Positions 20,979 through 29,859 of a stretch of 64,000 nucleotides of DNA are shown piece by piece. The position numbers and the translations under genes were made by a program. The DNA is from Bradyrhizobium elkanii USDA 76 (lineage in GTDB: Bacteria > Pseudomonadota > Alphaproteobacteria > Rhizobiales > Xanthobacteraceae). Under the pieces are notes generated by a model, which searched no databases, had not been told where the DNA came from, and saw only the letters and a list, made by a program, of their open reading frames with translations. Each line of letters begins with the position of its first letter. Position 1 is the first letter of the stretch. Location: the NCBI RefSeq assembly GCF_023278185.1, contig NZ_CP066356.1, positions 4,332,001 to 4,396,000 on the forward strand. The letters run 5' to 3'.

Positions 20979-21731
20979 TCAGGTTCCCGGCACAAACCCC
21001 TCGAAAATTATCTGGTCGGCGTAGCGCGCCGCACGCTCGCGCTGTTCCGCGGTTCGGACAGTCCAGGCCAGCAGCGGACAGCCGAAGACGTTGCGGGCGA
21101 TCCACGGCTCCGGCGCCGGCAGCTGGTTGACCCAATAGGCGACGAAATGCGGCTCGGTCGTAAAGCCGTGCCGCAGGTACAGCATGCTGTCGCGCTGCGC
21201 CGGCGTCAGCTTGTCCCAATGGCCGTCGTCATAGGTGCGCTGGGCGGTGATGCCGCGCGGCAGGTTCGGCATGATCTCGCGCAGTGCCAGCACCTGGTCG
21301 GGATCGAAGGACATGCCGACCACCGGGCCGGAATAGGACGCCAGCACCTCGGCCATCCGCCGCACCAGCTTGCGGTCGCCGTCGAAATGGCTCTTCACCT
21401 CGACCACCAGCGGCACGCGGCCGGCGACCAGCGCGCAGAGATCGCCGAGCGTCATCATCTGCTCGGCGGTGTCCTTGAACCTGACGGCCTTCAGCTCGGC
21501 CGCCGTCTTGGTCGCCAGCAGGCCCGAGCCCTCGGTGAGGCGGCCGAGCGCATCGTCGTGATGCACCATGGCCTCGCCGTCGGCGGTGAGCTGGATATCG
21601 CACTCGATGGCAAAATTGCCGGCGACCGCGGCGGTGGCCGCGGCCGGCATGTTCTCGATGATGCCGCGCGCGGCATCATGCAGGCCGCGATGGGCGACCG
21701 GCCGTTTCGTCAGCCAATCAGGCGCGCGCAT
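20979..21731 (-). CDS. Glycerophosphodiester phosphodiesterase
   Basis: A 250-residue GDPD-family protein predicted to hydrolyse glycerophosphodiesters to glycerol-3-phosphate and an alcohol. It keeps the HRGLHDAARGIIEN opening, the metal and acid residues of CDIQLTADGEAMVHHDD, and VVEVKSHFDGD, so catalysis should be intact. It has no signal peptide. It starts 3 bp after the stop of the RidA gene, so the two are an operon; a functional link between them is not obvious. Confidence 0.9.
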   Translation of the reverse strand: MRAPDWLTKRPVAHRGLHDAARGIIENMPAAATAAVAGNFAIECDIQLTADGEAMVHHDDALGRLTEGSGLLATKTAAELKAVRFKDTAEQMMTLGDLCALVAGRVPLVVEVKSHFDGDRKLVRRMAEVLASYSGPVVGMSFDPDQVLALREIMPNLPRGITAQRTYDDGHWDKLTPAQRDSMLYLRHGFTTEPHFVAYWVNQLPAPEPWIARNVFGCPLLAWTVRTAEQRERAARYADQIIFEGFVPGT

Positions 21732-21734
21732 CGA

Positions 21735-22202
21735 TCAGGCGACTTCGAACACGCCTTCGACTTCGACCGCGGCGTCCGCGGGCAGCGAGGCGACGCCGAC
21801 GGTGGTGCGGGCATGGCGGCCCTTGTCGCCGAATGCTTCGACCATCAGGTCGGAGGCGCCGTTCAGCACCTTCGGCCCGTCGAAGAAGTCGGGCGCCGAA
21901 TTGATGAAGCCGCCGAGCCGCACCACGCGCACCACCTTGTCGAGATCGCCGAGCGCGGCCTTGATCTGGGCCAGCAGGTTGATTGCGCAGCCGCGCGCGG
22001 CAGCGGCGCCCTGTTCGAGCGTGACACCGGCACCGAGCTTGCCCTTGGCGATCAGCTTGCCCTCGGCGTTGAAGCAGACCTGGCCCGAGACGAACAGCAG
22101 GTTTCCGCTCCGGACGAAGGGGACATAGTTTGCGACCGGGGAGGTCGGCTCCGGAAGTGTGATGCCCTGTGACGCCAGTTTTTGTTCGACGGTACCCGCC
22201 AT
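21735..22202 (-). CDS. RidA family protein
   Basis: A 155-residue YjgF/YER057c/UK114 protein of the longer subtype (TSPVANYVPFVRSGNLLFVSGQ). RidA proteins deaminate reactive enamines and imines formed by PLP enzymes. The arginine that precedes the TTVGVASLP strand is present, which fits the position of the catalytic Arg105 of E. coli RidA. ATG 22202 is taken as the start, nine codons inside a longer open frame. It leads the operon with the phosphodiesterase gene. Confidence 0.87.
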   Translation of the reverse strand: MAGTVEQKLASQGITLPEPTSPVANYVPFVRSGNLLFVSGQVCFNAEGKLIAKGKLGAGVTLEQGAAAARGCAINLLAQIKAALGDLDKVVRVVRLGGFINSAPDFFDGPKVLNGASDLMVEAFGDKGRHARTTVGVASLPADAAVEVEGVFEVA

Positions 22203-22467
22203 TTTTTGGTCCCCCAAATTGGATTGCACGAAGCCTGAAACGCGGTCAGGGCCAAGTTTGTTTCGATTGTTTCGCGCATCGTGCCGCCGGTTGCAAGCGA
22301 CGGTAAGGCGAGGACAACGCGGCTATGATGTGCCGAATCGCATGGAAAGCTGCCGAAAATGACGGCATTTTCGCTGCGTACATTGCCATTTTGTCAGACT
22401 TGCCCCAGTTGCGGCGCAATACCACCGTCACTATTGTGGCGAATCCCTGCCTCCTTGAGGAAACCAC

Positions 22468-23334
22468 ATGACCCTGCCGTTCCGGACTCCGTCGCGTGCC
22501 CTGGTGTTTGCGATCGCCGTTGCCGCAGGATCCGGCCTGGTTCAGGGGCCCGCGGTCGCGGCGGCAAGCGGGCCGTTTCTCGCGCATCAGGCGCTCTACG
22601 ACCTCAGCCTGGTGAAGTCGCGCGGCTCCAACTCGGTGAGCGATGCGCGCGGGCGCATCCTCTACAATTTCTCCGGCAACTCCTGCGAAGGCTATACCTC
22701 CGAATTCCGCCAGGTGTCCGAGCTCGACAGCGGCGAAGGCAAGGTGACGCTATCAGATCTTCGCTCGACGTCCTGGGAGGACGCGTCGGGCAAAAGCTAC
22801 CGCTTCAAGATCGACACGCGGATGAACGACAGCGAATCGTCGCCGGTCGACGGCATCGCCGAGCGGGTCGGCGATCATATCACCGTGAAGCTGACCCAGC
22901 CGGTGAAGAAGACGTTCAATATCGACGGCAAGATCGTGTTCCCGACCGAGCAAATCCAGCACATCATCGCTGCCGCCCGCGATGGCAAATCGGTGCTCGA
23001 GCAAACCGTCTATGACGGCTCCGACAACGGCGAGAAGATCTACAACACGCTGACCGTGATCGGGCGGCCGATCGCGGGCGATCGCGCGCCGTCATCGCCT
23101 GATCCGTCGACGGCGAGCAATGCGATGAAGGCGATGACGCGCTGGCCCGTGACGGTGAGCTATTACGACAGCGACGCGCGCGCGAAGGACGGCGAGCAGA
23201 CGCCGGTCTACGCGATGTCGTTCGAGCTCTACGAGAACGGCGTCTCTCGCGCGCTGGTACTGGATTACAACGATTTCGTGATCTCGGGCGCGCTCGACAA
23301 ATTCGACGTCAGGGATTCCAAGCCCTGCAAGTGA
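22468..23334 (+). CDS. eipB: Cell envelope integrity protein EipB (DUF1849)
   Basis: A 288-residue periplasmic protein with an N-terminal signal (about 1-32, ending AVAAA). EipB is a conserved alphaproteobacterial envelope protein with a spiral beta fold needed for resistance to cell-wall stress in Brucella. Two cysteines matter there through a disulfide; here the equivalents should be the one in NSCEGYTSEF and the one in the final KPCK. The start ATG follows a TTGAGGAAACC site. It is a single-gene unit. Confidence 0.85.
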   Translation: MTLPFRTPSRALVFAIAVAAGSGLVQGPAVAAASGPFLAHQALYDLSLVKSRGSNSVSDARGRILYNFSGNSCEGYTSEFRQVSELDSGEGKVTLSDLRSTSWEDASGKSYRFKIDTRMNDSESSPVDGIAERVGDHITVKLTQPVKKTFNIDGKIVFPTEQIQHIIAAARDGKSVLEQTVYDGSDNGEKIYNTLTVIGRPIAGDRAPSSPDPSTASNAMKAMTRWPVTVSYYDSDARAKDGEQTPVYAMSFELYENGVSRALVLDYNDFVISGALDKFDVRDSKPCK

Positions 23335-23345
23335 TACCATTCGGC

Positions 23346-23477
23346 GTCGTCCCGGGCAAGCGAAGCGCGACCCGGGACCCATAACCACAGGGCCGAGTTG
23401 TTGAAGGGGCTGTGGCCCCCGGCGTCGCGCAATAGTCACCTTCAGTGGTAATGGTCCCGGCCTTCGCCGGGACGACG
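23346..23477. repeat. Palindromic intergenic repeat (GTCCCGGGC type)
   Basis: The outer arms CGTCCCGGGC and GCCGGGACGAC pair, and inner GACCCGGGACCCATAACCAC resembles the copy at 42495-42598. It separates eipB from the next gene. Confidence 0.7.
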
Positions 23478-23562
23478 GCGGAGCACTTTGCACGACCGCG
23501 CTGGCCGGAACCGTCCGACACGAGTAGGCTTCCCACAAACACGCGTGTCAGGGAGGCACATC

Positions 23563-23964
23563 ATGAGCGAGCTCAACCATCTTCGCCCCAGCGGCCTGCA
23601 TCACAATCCGGCTTACTCCCACGTTGTCGTCGCCTCCGGCGCGCGCACGATCTACATTTCGGGACAGGTCTCCGTCGACGAGGAGGGCCGCGTGGTCGGC
23701 GCCGGCGATCTCGCCGCGCAGACGACGCAGGTGATGCAGAACCTCGGCATGGCGCTGAAGGCCGCCGGGGCCGGCTATTCCAATATCGTCAAGATCACGA
23801 CCTTCGTCGTCGGCTACAAGCCGGAGCTCCGCCCGATCATCGGCAAGGCACGCTCGGCATTCTTCGAGGGCATGGAGCCGCCGGCCTCTACGCTGGTCGG
23901 CGTCACCGCGCTCGCGGCGCCGGAATGGCTGATCGAGATCGAGGCGGTGGCGGTCACGGATTGA
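23563..23964 (+). CDS. RidA-like protein lacking the catalytic arginine
   Basis: A 133-residue YjgF-family protein (VASGARTIYISGQVSVDEEG, then MQNLGMALKAAGAGYSNIVK). In true RidA a conserved Arg lies before the penultimate strand (pattern R-S/T-x-V); here the segment reads PPASTLVGVTALAAPEWLIEIEA, with Ala in that place. It should therefore belong to a Rid4-7-like group, whose chemistry is mostly unknown. ATG 23563 has GGGAGG upstream. It stands alone between two palindromic repeats. Confidence 0.87.
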   Translation: MSELNHLRPSGLHHNPAYSHVVVASGARTIYISGQVSVDEEGRVVGAGDLAAQTTQVMQNLGMALKAAGAGYSNIVKITTFVVGYKPELRPIIGKARSAFFEGMEPPASTLVGVTALAAPEWLIEIEAVAVTD

Positions 23965-23990
23965 AGAACTCACCGCGAAGCTCGGGGAAC

Positions 23991-24097
23991 CGTCATCCTG
24001 AGGAACCGCGAAGCGGCGTCCCGAAGGATGAACGGCCGGGGCTGGTGGCCGTCGACCCTTCGAGACGCGCGCAAGAGCGCGCTCCTCAGGGTGACGT
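23991..24097. repeat. Palindromic intergenic repeat (GTCATCCTGAGG type)
   Basis: CGTCATCCTGAGG and CCTCAGGGTGACG are the outer arms; inner GAAGGATG and CCTTCGAGACGCG segments recur in the copy at 45611-45738. Confidence 0.75.
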
Positions 24098-24107
24098 CAA
24101 CTGAGAT

Positions 24108-25427
24108 CTACTGCTCCTCCGCGCTCTTCCCCGGCCCCTCATAGGCAATGCCCCTGATCACGGCGGCATTGCCGAACTTCTTGCGCAGATTGTCCATCGC
24201 GCGTTCGGCGTGCGCCGAGCGGCGGTCGAGCATGTCGGAATCATTGGCCTGCGCGCCCGGGCGCAGCGCGCTGACGCCGGTGCCCATCAGGCGGAAAGCG
24301 GTGCCGTCGATTTCCTTTGCAAGCATCTCGCGCGAGACCGCAAAGATCTTGGCGGCAAGCTGGGTCGGGGTCTGGATCGATTGCGAGCGGGTGCGCTGGC
24401 GGAAGTCCGCGGTCTTCAGCTTCAGCGTGATGGTGCAGCCCGAGAGCTCGCTGGTCTTCAGCCGCGCCGAGACCTTCTCGGACAGTTTCCAGAGCAGTTT
24501 CTCCAGCGTCGCGAAGTCGCGGATGTCGGTCTCGAACGTGGTCTCGCTCGATATCGTCTTGGCGCCGCGGTCGGCGACCACGCTGCGGTCGTCGATGCCG
24601 CGCGCCAGTCGCCACAGCCGGCGGCCTTCGCTCGCGAACTGCTTCATCAATTCGTTCTCGTCGGCGCGCTGCAGGTCGGCGATGATGCGGAAGCCGCGCT
24701 GCACCAGCTTCTCCTGGGTCGCAGGGCCGACGCCGTAGATGAACCCGACCGGCTTGCTCGCCAGCATCTCGCGCGCCTCGTCCTGGTCGAGCGCAGCAAA
24801 GCCCCTCGGCTTGTCGAGGTCGGAGGCGATCTTGGCGAGGAACTTGTTGCAGGACAGCCCGACCGACACCGTGATACCGATGTCGCGCTCGACGTCCCGG
24901 GCGAATTTGGCGAGCACCTTGGCCGGGATCATGCCGTGGACGCGCTGCGTGCCGGCGAGATCGAGGAAGGCCTCGTCGATCGACAGCGGCTCGACCAGCG
25001 GCGTCAGTGCCTGCATCGCCTGCCGCACCTCGCGCCCGACCCGGACATACTTCGCCATGTCCGGCGGAATCACGGTCGCGTCCGGGCAGAGTTCCAGAGC
25101 CTTGAACATCGGCATCGCCGAGCGGACGCCGTAGGTGCGGGCGATGTAGCAGGCGGCGGACACCACACCGCGCTTGCCGCCGCCGATGATGACCGGGCGA
25201 TCGGCGATCTCAGGATTGTCGCGCTTCTCGACGGTGGCATAGAACGCGTCGCAGTCGATATGCGCCAGCGCCAGCGCGGGCAGGGCGCGATGACGCACCA
25301 GCCGCGGCGAGCCGCAATGGCTGCACCGCTTCACCTTGATATCGAGATCGCCGAGGCAGTCTCGGCAGAAACTGAGGGGGCCGTCGGAAGCTGCCGCTGC
25401 CGTCGTCACGGCACGTCGCGCTCCCAT
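24108..25427 (-). CDS. dinB: DNA polymerase IV (Y family)
   Basis: A 439-residue translesion polymerase. Catalytic acids are in HIDCDAFYATVE (Asp58, Asp60) and in LSIDEAFLDL. Residues 21-38 hold two Cys pairs (CRDC and CSHC) that would form a small zinc ribbon before the palm, an extension seen in some alphaproteobacterial DinB proteins and absent from E. coli DinB. The protein ends without a clear beta-clamp peptide that I can identify. It overlaps the DUF3572 gene by 22 bp, indicating co-transcription. Confidence 0.93.
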   Translation of the reverse strand: MGARRAVTTAAAASDGPLSFCRDCLGDLDIKVKRCSHCGSPRLVRHRALPALALAHIDCDAFYATVEKRDNPEIADRPVIIGGGKRGVVSAACYIARTYGVRSAMPMFKALELCPDATVIPPDMAKYVRVGREVRQAMQALTPLVEPLSIDEAFLDLAGTQRVHGMIPAKVLAKFARDVERDIGITVSVGLSCNKFLAKIASDLDKPRGFAALDQDEAREMLASKPVGFIYGVGPATQEKLVQRGFRIIADLQRADENELMKQFASEGRRLWRLARGIDDRSVVADRGAKTISSETTFETDIRDFATLEKLLWKLSEKVSARLKTSELSGCTITLKLKTADFRQRTRSQSIQTPTQLAAKIFAVSREMLAKEIDGTAFRLMGTGVSALRPGAQANDSDMLDRRSAHAERAMDNLRKKFGNAAVIRGIAYEGPGKSAEEQ

Positions 25428-25705
25428 TTCGGGTCGCCCAGCGCCTGATGGGCGGCGGCGATATTGGTCGGGTGCAGTTCCGAGGCCTTGGCAAACGCCG
25501 TCACGGTGGCGTCGTCGCGCATCACGAAATCGAGCACGCTCGCAAGAAATTGAGGATCGGACGCAGCGTTCCGCAGCGTCTCTGGACCGATTCCGGTTTC
25601 GGCCAGGAACAGGCCCAGCCGCTCAGGATCGCCGGCAATGAAGCCGAGCGCCTGAATCGCAACGATTTCAGCAACTTCCCGGGGGTTGTGAACAGGCTTT
25701 TTCAA
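25406..25705 (-). CDS. DUF3572 family protein
   Basis: A small acidic helical protein of about 99 residues (NPREVAEIVAIQALGFIAGDPERLGLFLAETG) found widely in alphaproteobacteria with no known function. I take TTG 25705 as the start because the family usually begins at the KKPVHNP segment; the frame is open to 25783 but the added residues are unlike the family. Its end overlaps the dinB start by 22 bp, so it is translationally linked to dinB, which is the only clue to its role. Confidence 0.75.
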   Translation of the reverse strand: MKKPVHNPREVAEIVAIQALGFIAGDPERLGLFLAETGIGPETLRNAASDPQFLASVLDFVMRDDATVTAFAKASELHPTNIAAAHQALGDPKWERDVP

Positions 25706-25933
25706 CGCGCCGGTTTGCCTTTCCGTTAACTTATGGTCTCTATTGAGAGGCCCATCATGCCCGAGTCTTCCGCGTGTGTTCAAGCAACGGAAACCACGCT
25801 GCGGAAGTTGGACTTCGGGTTAACGGGTTAGAGCGATTCTGGCGCTAGTTTGAATTCACATTTTCGACGCGCTCCGAGCGCGGTGCGTGAGGTGCCGCAG
25901 CCGGGCCCGTCTCTTGGGTTTGGGAGGGACGGG

Positions 25934-26299
25934 ATGGCCAAAACCGTCCTGATCGTGGAGGACAACGAGCTCAACATGAAGCTCTTTCGCGATCTGTTGG
26001 AAGCGCACGGCTATCAGACTTCGGGCACCAGCAATGGCTTCGAAGCGCTCGATCTCGTCCGCAAGCTGCGCCCCGACCTTATCCTGATGGACATCCAGCT
26101 ACCCCAGGTTTCCGGTCTCGAGGTCACGCGCTGGATCAAGGACGATCCCGATCTGCGCACGATTCCGGTGGTCGCGGTCACCGCCTTCGCCATGAAGGGC
26201 GACGAAGAACGCATCCGCGAGGGCGGCTGCGAAGCCTATTTGTCCAAGCCGATCTCGGTCGGCAAATTTATTGAGACTGTCCGACGCTTTATCGGATAG
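25934..26299 (+). CDS. divK: Single-domain response regulator DivK
   Basis: A 121-residue receiver domain with phosphoacceptor Asp53 (ILMDIQLP), acidic pair EDN near the N-terminus, and the T and K of the switch ([20 protein letters not shown]). DivK links the PleC/DivJ/DivL kinases to CtrA and sets cell-cycle polarity in alphaproteobacteria. ATG 25934 follows GGGAGGGACGGG; an upstream open stretch is ignored. pleD follows 15 bp later, the conserved order. Confidence 0.93.
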   Translation: MAKTVLIVEDNELNMKLFRDLLEAHGYQTSGTSNGFEALDLVRKLRPDLILMDIQLPQVSGLEVTRWIKDDPDLRTIPVVAVTAFAMKGDEERIREGGCEAYLSKPISVGKFIETVRRFIG

Positions 26300-26314
26300 G
26301 GGAGTTGTGGTGCA

Positions 26315-27688
26315 ATGTCCGCGCGTATCCTCGTGGTCGATGACGTTCCGGCGAACGTCAAGCTGTTGGAAGCCCGTCTGTCAGCCGAATATTTCGATGT
26401 GCTGACTGCTTCCAACGGGACCGAGGCACTGGAAATCTGTGCACGCGCCGAATGCGACATCATCCTGCTCGACGTCATGATGCCTGACATGGACGGCTTC
26501 GAGGTCTGCCGCCGGCTGAAGTCGAATCCGGCGACCCATTTCATTCCGGTCGTCATCGTCACCGCGCTCGACAGCCCGGCTGATCGCGTGCGCGGCCTTG
26601 AGGCCGGCGCCGATGACTTCCTGACCAAGCCGGTGTCCGACGTCGTGCTGATCGCGCGCGTACGCTCGCTGACGCGGCTGAAGATGATGACCGACGAGTT
26701 GCGCATGCGCGCCATCACCTCGCTCGAGATCGGCATGCAGGCGCCCGAGCGCAGCGCGATCGCCGACAAGGGTACCGGCGGCCGCATCCTTCTGGTCGAC
26801 GACCGGCCGTCGTCCTACGAGAAGCTGGCGCCGATCCTCTCGGCTGAGCATACCGTCGACGTCGAGATCAATCCGTCGGAAGCATTGTTCCATGCCGCCG
26901 AGGGCAATTACGACTTGCTGATCGTGTCACTCAGCCTCGACAATTACGACGGCTTGCGGCTGTGCAGCCAGGCCCGCTCGCTGGAGCGCACGCGCCAGGT
27001 CCCGATCCTCGCGATCTCGGATGCCGACAACAACACGCGGCTGATGCGCGGGCTCGAGATCGGCGTCAACGATTATCTGCTGCGTCCGGTCGACAAGAAC
27101 GAACTCCTGGCGCGCGCGCGCACCCAGATCCGCCGCCGCCGTTACACCGATCATCTGCGTGACAATGTGCAGAACTCGATCGAGATGGCGATCACGGATG
27201 CGCTGACCGGTCTCAATAACCGGCGCTATATGGAAAGCCACCTCGCGACGCTCGCAGAGCAGGCTTCGATCCGCGGCAAGCCGCTCGCGCTGATGATCCT
27301 CGACATCGACTACTTCAAGGCGATCAACGACACCTACGGCCACGATGCCGGCGACGATGTGCTGCGCGAATTCGCGGTCCGGATCCGCAAGTCGATCCGC
27401 GGCATCGATCTCGCCTGCCGCTATGGCGGCGAGGAGTTCGTGATCGTGATGCCCGAGACCGACCTGCATGTCGCCGGCATGGTCGCCGAGCGGCTGCGCC
27501 GCTCGATCGCGGGCGAGCCCTTCAGCGTCGACAAGGGCGGCAAGCGGATCACCGTCACGATCTCGATCGGTCTCACCACGCTGGAGCGCAAGGGCGAGCA
27601 GGTCACCGATGTGCTCAAGCGCGCCGACACCGCGCTCTATCGCGCCAAGCACGACGGCCGCAACCGCGTGGTGTCGGCCGCCGCGTAG
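26315..27688 (+). CDS. pleD: Response regulator/diguanylate cyclase PleD
   Basis: A 457-residue protein making cyclic-di-GMP on phosphorylation. Two receiver domains come first: Asp53 in ILLDVMMPDMD is the phosphosite, while the second receiver (about 155-270) reads LIVSLSLDNYDG and lacks the usual Asp, acting as a dimer adaptor. The cyclase domain has GGEEF at 371-375 and the product-inhibition site RGID at 362-365, exactly five residues before it. Partner of divK in one operon. It could feed the PilZ protein at 7.6-7.9 kb, though that is only a guess. Confidence 0.94.
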   Translation: MSARILVVDDVPANVKLLEARLSAEYFDVLTASNGTEALEICARAECDIILLDVMMPDMDGFEVCRRLKSNPATHFIPVVIVTALDSPADRVRGLEAGADDFLTKPVSDVVLIARVRSLTRLKMMTDELRMRAITSLEIGMQAPERSAIADKGTGGRILLVDDRPSSYEKLAPILSAEHTVDVEINPSEALFHAAEGNYDLLIVSLSLDNYDGLRLCSQARSLERTRQVPILAISDADNNTRLMRGLEIGVNDYLLRPVDKNELLARARTQIRRRRYTDHLRDNVQNSIEMAITDALTGLNNRRYMESHLATLAEQASIRGKPLALMILDIDYFKAINDTYGHDAGDDVLREFAVRIRKSIRGIDLACRYGGEEFVIVMPETDLHVAGMVAERLRRSIAGEPFSVDKGGKRITVTISIGLTTLERKGEQVTDVLKRADTALYRAKHDGRNRVVSAAA

Positions 27689-27698
27689 TCAGTCTCCT

Positions 27699-27760
27699 GT
27701 AGCCCGGATGGAGCCAACGGGGCGCGCGTTCGCGTGACCCGTTGGCTCCCTCCGGGCTAC
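27699..27760. repeat. REP-like palindrome (GTAGCCCGGATG family)
   Basis: A short copy: GTAGCCCGGATGGAGCCAAC at left and GTTGGCTCCCTCCGGGCTAC at right, forming a long hairpin between converging pleD and the serine hydrolase. It probably also serves as a terminator-like structure, though no T run follows. Confidence 0.85.
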
Positions 27761-27769
27761 GAAGTGGCC

Positions 27770-28975
27770 TTAGCGGCCGCGCTTCACCGCGTCATAGGCC
27801 ATCCGCTTGAACTCGAACGAGAACGGATGGACGAACGCCATCTGGCGCTGCGCCATCATCACGCCGGCGATGCCCGTTTTGGGCGAAATCCACCACTGCG
27901 TGCCTGCGACGCCGCCCCAATAGAGCTCGCCGGCGGCGTCAGGATGATCGATCGAGGAGGGGTTGAGGATCAGTCCGCCGGTAAGACCATAGGTCTTGCC
28001 GGGCTGCTCGCCCATCATCGCGAAGCGGATCCATTGGCCCGGTGTGAGCTGGTTGGTCATCGCCTGCGCGATCGTCTCCGGCTTCAGCAGCGTCGGCCCG
28101 CCGGGCAGCAGGCTGCGGATCAGCGCGACCATGTCATGCAGCGTCGAGACGAGGCCGCCGCCGCCGTTGAAGCGCGGCACCGGGCGCAGATAGGCGCCAG
28201 GATAGGGCGCGTTGTCGGTGCGCGTCAGCCCGGGCTTCATCGGATCCATCAGGTCGGCGCCGGCGTAGTAGGCGACGAGCCGGTTGTGGTCCTTCTCCGG
28301 AACATGGAAGCCGGTGTCGACCATGCCCAGCGGTTCGAGGATGCGCGCCTTGACGAACTTGTCGAACGGCTGGCTGCTCACCACCTCGACCAGCCGTGCG
28401 ACCACGTCGATGGCAACGGAATATTCCCATGACGAGCCGGGATGGAACACCAGCGGCAGATCGGACAGACCGTCGACCATGTCGGCGAGCGTCGTCATCG
28501 GATTGAGGATCTTGCGCTCGTTGTAGGCCTTGAAGATCGGTGTGCCCGGATCGAACAGGCCGTAGCTGAGGCCGGCCGAGTGGCTCAGCAGATGGCGAAC
28601 GGTGATCGACCGCTGCGCCGGCTCGGTGTCGTCGATCGACGTCGCACCCGGCCGCAGCACCTTCCGGTTTCTGAGCTGCGGGATGAAGGTCTCGATCGGA
28701 TCATCGAGCCGGAAGCGGCCTTCCTCGACCAGCAGCAGCGCCGCGCAGGAGGTGATCAGCTTGGTGTTGGAGAAGACGCGGAAGATGTGATCGGTCCGCA
28801 GCGGAATCTGCGCTTCCTTGTCGGCCCATCCGACGCAGCCCGTGTCAGCGATGTCGCGCCCGACCAGAACCGTCCAGGAGATGCCGGACAGGAGATCATT
28901 GTCGATATAGCGCTGCATGGCCGCACGCGCCGGCGCGAAATCATAGCCGGTGGCCGTCACTTTCAGATCTTCCAT
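27770..28975 (-). CDS. Serine hydrolase, class C beta-lactamase fold
   Basis: A 401-residue cytosolic esterase/beta-lactamase-like protein. Ser69 and Lys72 form the SxxK motif (FSNTKL), and WEYSVAID supplies the second-motif tyrosine in the Y-S-V form typical of EstB-type esterases. There is no signal peptide, so penicillin resistance is unlikely and ester hydrolysis is more probable. ATG 28975 is used; the frame runs to 29302 but overlaps the TetR gene region in another frame and looks non-coding. It is read away from the TetR gene just upstream on the same strand. Confidence 0.87.
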   Translation of the reverse strand: MEDLKVTATGYDFAPARAAMQRYIDNDLLSGISWTVLVGRDIADTGCVGWADKEAQIPLRTDHIFRVFSNTKLITSCAALLLVEEGRFRLDDPIETFIPQLRNRKVLRPGATSIDDTEPAQRSITVRHLLSHSAGLSYGLFDPGTPIFKAYNERKILNPMTTLADMVDGLSDLPLVFHPGSSWEYSVAIDVVARLVEVVSSQPFDKFVKARILEPLGMVDTGFHVPEKDHNRLVAYYAGADLMDPMKPGLTRTDNAPYPGAYLRPVPRFNGGGGLVSTLHDMVALIRSLLPGGPTLLKPETIAQAMTNQLTPGQWIRFAMMGEQPGKTYGLTGGLILNPSSIDHPDAAGELYWGGVAGTQWWISPKTGIAGVMMAQRQMAFVHPFSFEFKRMAYDAVKRGR

Positions 28976-29123
28976 GGTCGTTCCCCTGTTGTGCCGCAGG
29001 TCTTCTGTGTAGCAGGTCTTTGCGCGGTCGCTGTCAATCTCGCCGGACGGAATATCCAATCGGGAATGCCGTCGCCTGCGGTCGGTGTTAACAACCAAAC
29101 CTGACTTCCGCACGCAACCGGAT

Positions 29124-29726
29124 TTATCCGGCGCGTTTCTTGCCCGCGGGGGCGGGGCTGCCGACCTTGATGCCCGCATTTGCCAGCAACACCCGCGCGG
29201 CTTCCCTGGCCGCGCGCGCCATCGCCGGATCGTCGCGCACCAGATCCTGCGCGATCGAGCCGTCGACCAGAAGCGTGAGCTGGGTCGCGAGTCCCTCGGC
29301 ATCGGCGACGCCGAGCTGCCGCAGCAGATTGCGAAACCAGAGGCGGCGGCTTTCCTTGAAGGCGATTGCGATGTTTCGGACCGTGCGGTCCTCGTCCTCC
29401 GGGCCGAGCTCGGCGACCGCGTTCACGAACGGGCAGCCGCGAAAATCCTTCGCCGAGAACCGTCGCTCCAGCGAATCGAAAGTTGCAAGGATCTGCTCGG
29501 CCGGCGGCTTGTCGGAGGGGCGGGGCTGCACGAAGCGGCGCTGCAGATAGGCCTCGATCAGCGCGTCCTTCGACGGGAAGTGGTTGTAGAGCGTGCGCTT
29601 GCTGATGCCGATCTCGGCCGCGATGGTGTCGACGCCGATGGCGCGAATGCCTTGCAGGTAGAACAGTCTGTCGGCGGTCTCGAGGATCCGCTCCTTCATG
29701 GTCTGTTTGGGAGGCGGGGAAGCCAT
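29124..29726 (-). CDS. TetR family transcriptional regulator
   Basis: A 200-residue repressor. The N-terminal helix-turn-helix (ILETADRLFYLQGIRAIGVDTIAAEIGISKRTLYNHF) is clear, and the C-terminal part is the ligand/dimer domain. The ATG at 29726 starts the conserved domain; the frame extends to 29822 across the operator. It is divergent from the MFS gene at 29860 and shares a 133-bp gap with a perfect palindrome, so it probably represses that transporter and itself. The ligand is unknown. Confidence 0.9.
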   Translation of the reverse strand: MASPPPKQTMKERILETADRLFYLQGIRAIGVDTIAAEIGISKRTLYNHFPSKDALIEAYLQRRFVQPRPSDKPPAEQILATFDSLERRFSAKDFRGCPFVNAVAELGPEDEDRTVRNIAIAFKESRRLWFRNLLRQLGVADAEGLATQLTLLVDGSIAQDLVRDDPAMARAAREAARVLLANAGIKVGSPAPAGKKRAG

Positions 29727-29778
29727 GCGCCAGCCGTGATCCTCTTCGCTTGACAGTCGGCCCCCTGTATAGCCTAAG

Positions 29779-29794
29779 TACACAGGTCTGTGTA
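29779..29794. promoter_or_regulatory. TetR-type operator palindrome
   Basis: TACACAG-GT-CTGTGTA is a perfect 7-bp inverted repeat. On the minus strand it overlaps a fair promoter for the regulator (TTACAC, 18 bp, TATACA). It lies between the divergent tetR and MFS starts, the usual place for autorepression and repression of the transporter. Confidence 0.7.
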
Positions 29795-29859
29795 ACCAAA
29801 ACTTGCATGAATCGCAGGCCATGGCACGCGTGCCGTGCCGTCATGGGAGAATAAGAACA

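Noticed and set aside
20838..22172. A 444-codon frame antisense to the GDPD and RidA genes
   Set aside because: It mirrors two supported genes and has no domain or ribosome site.
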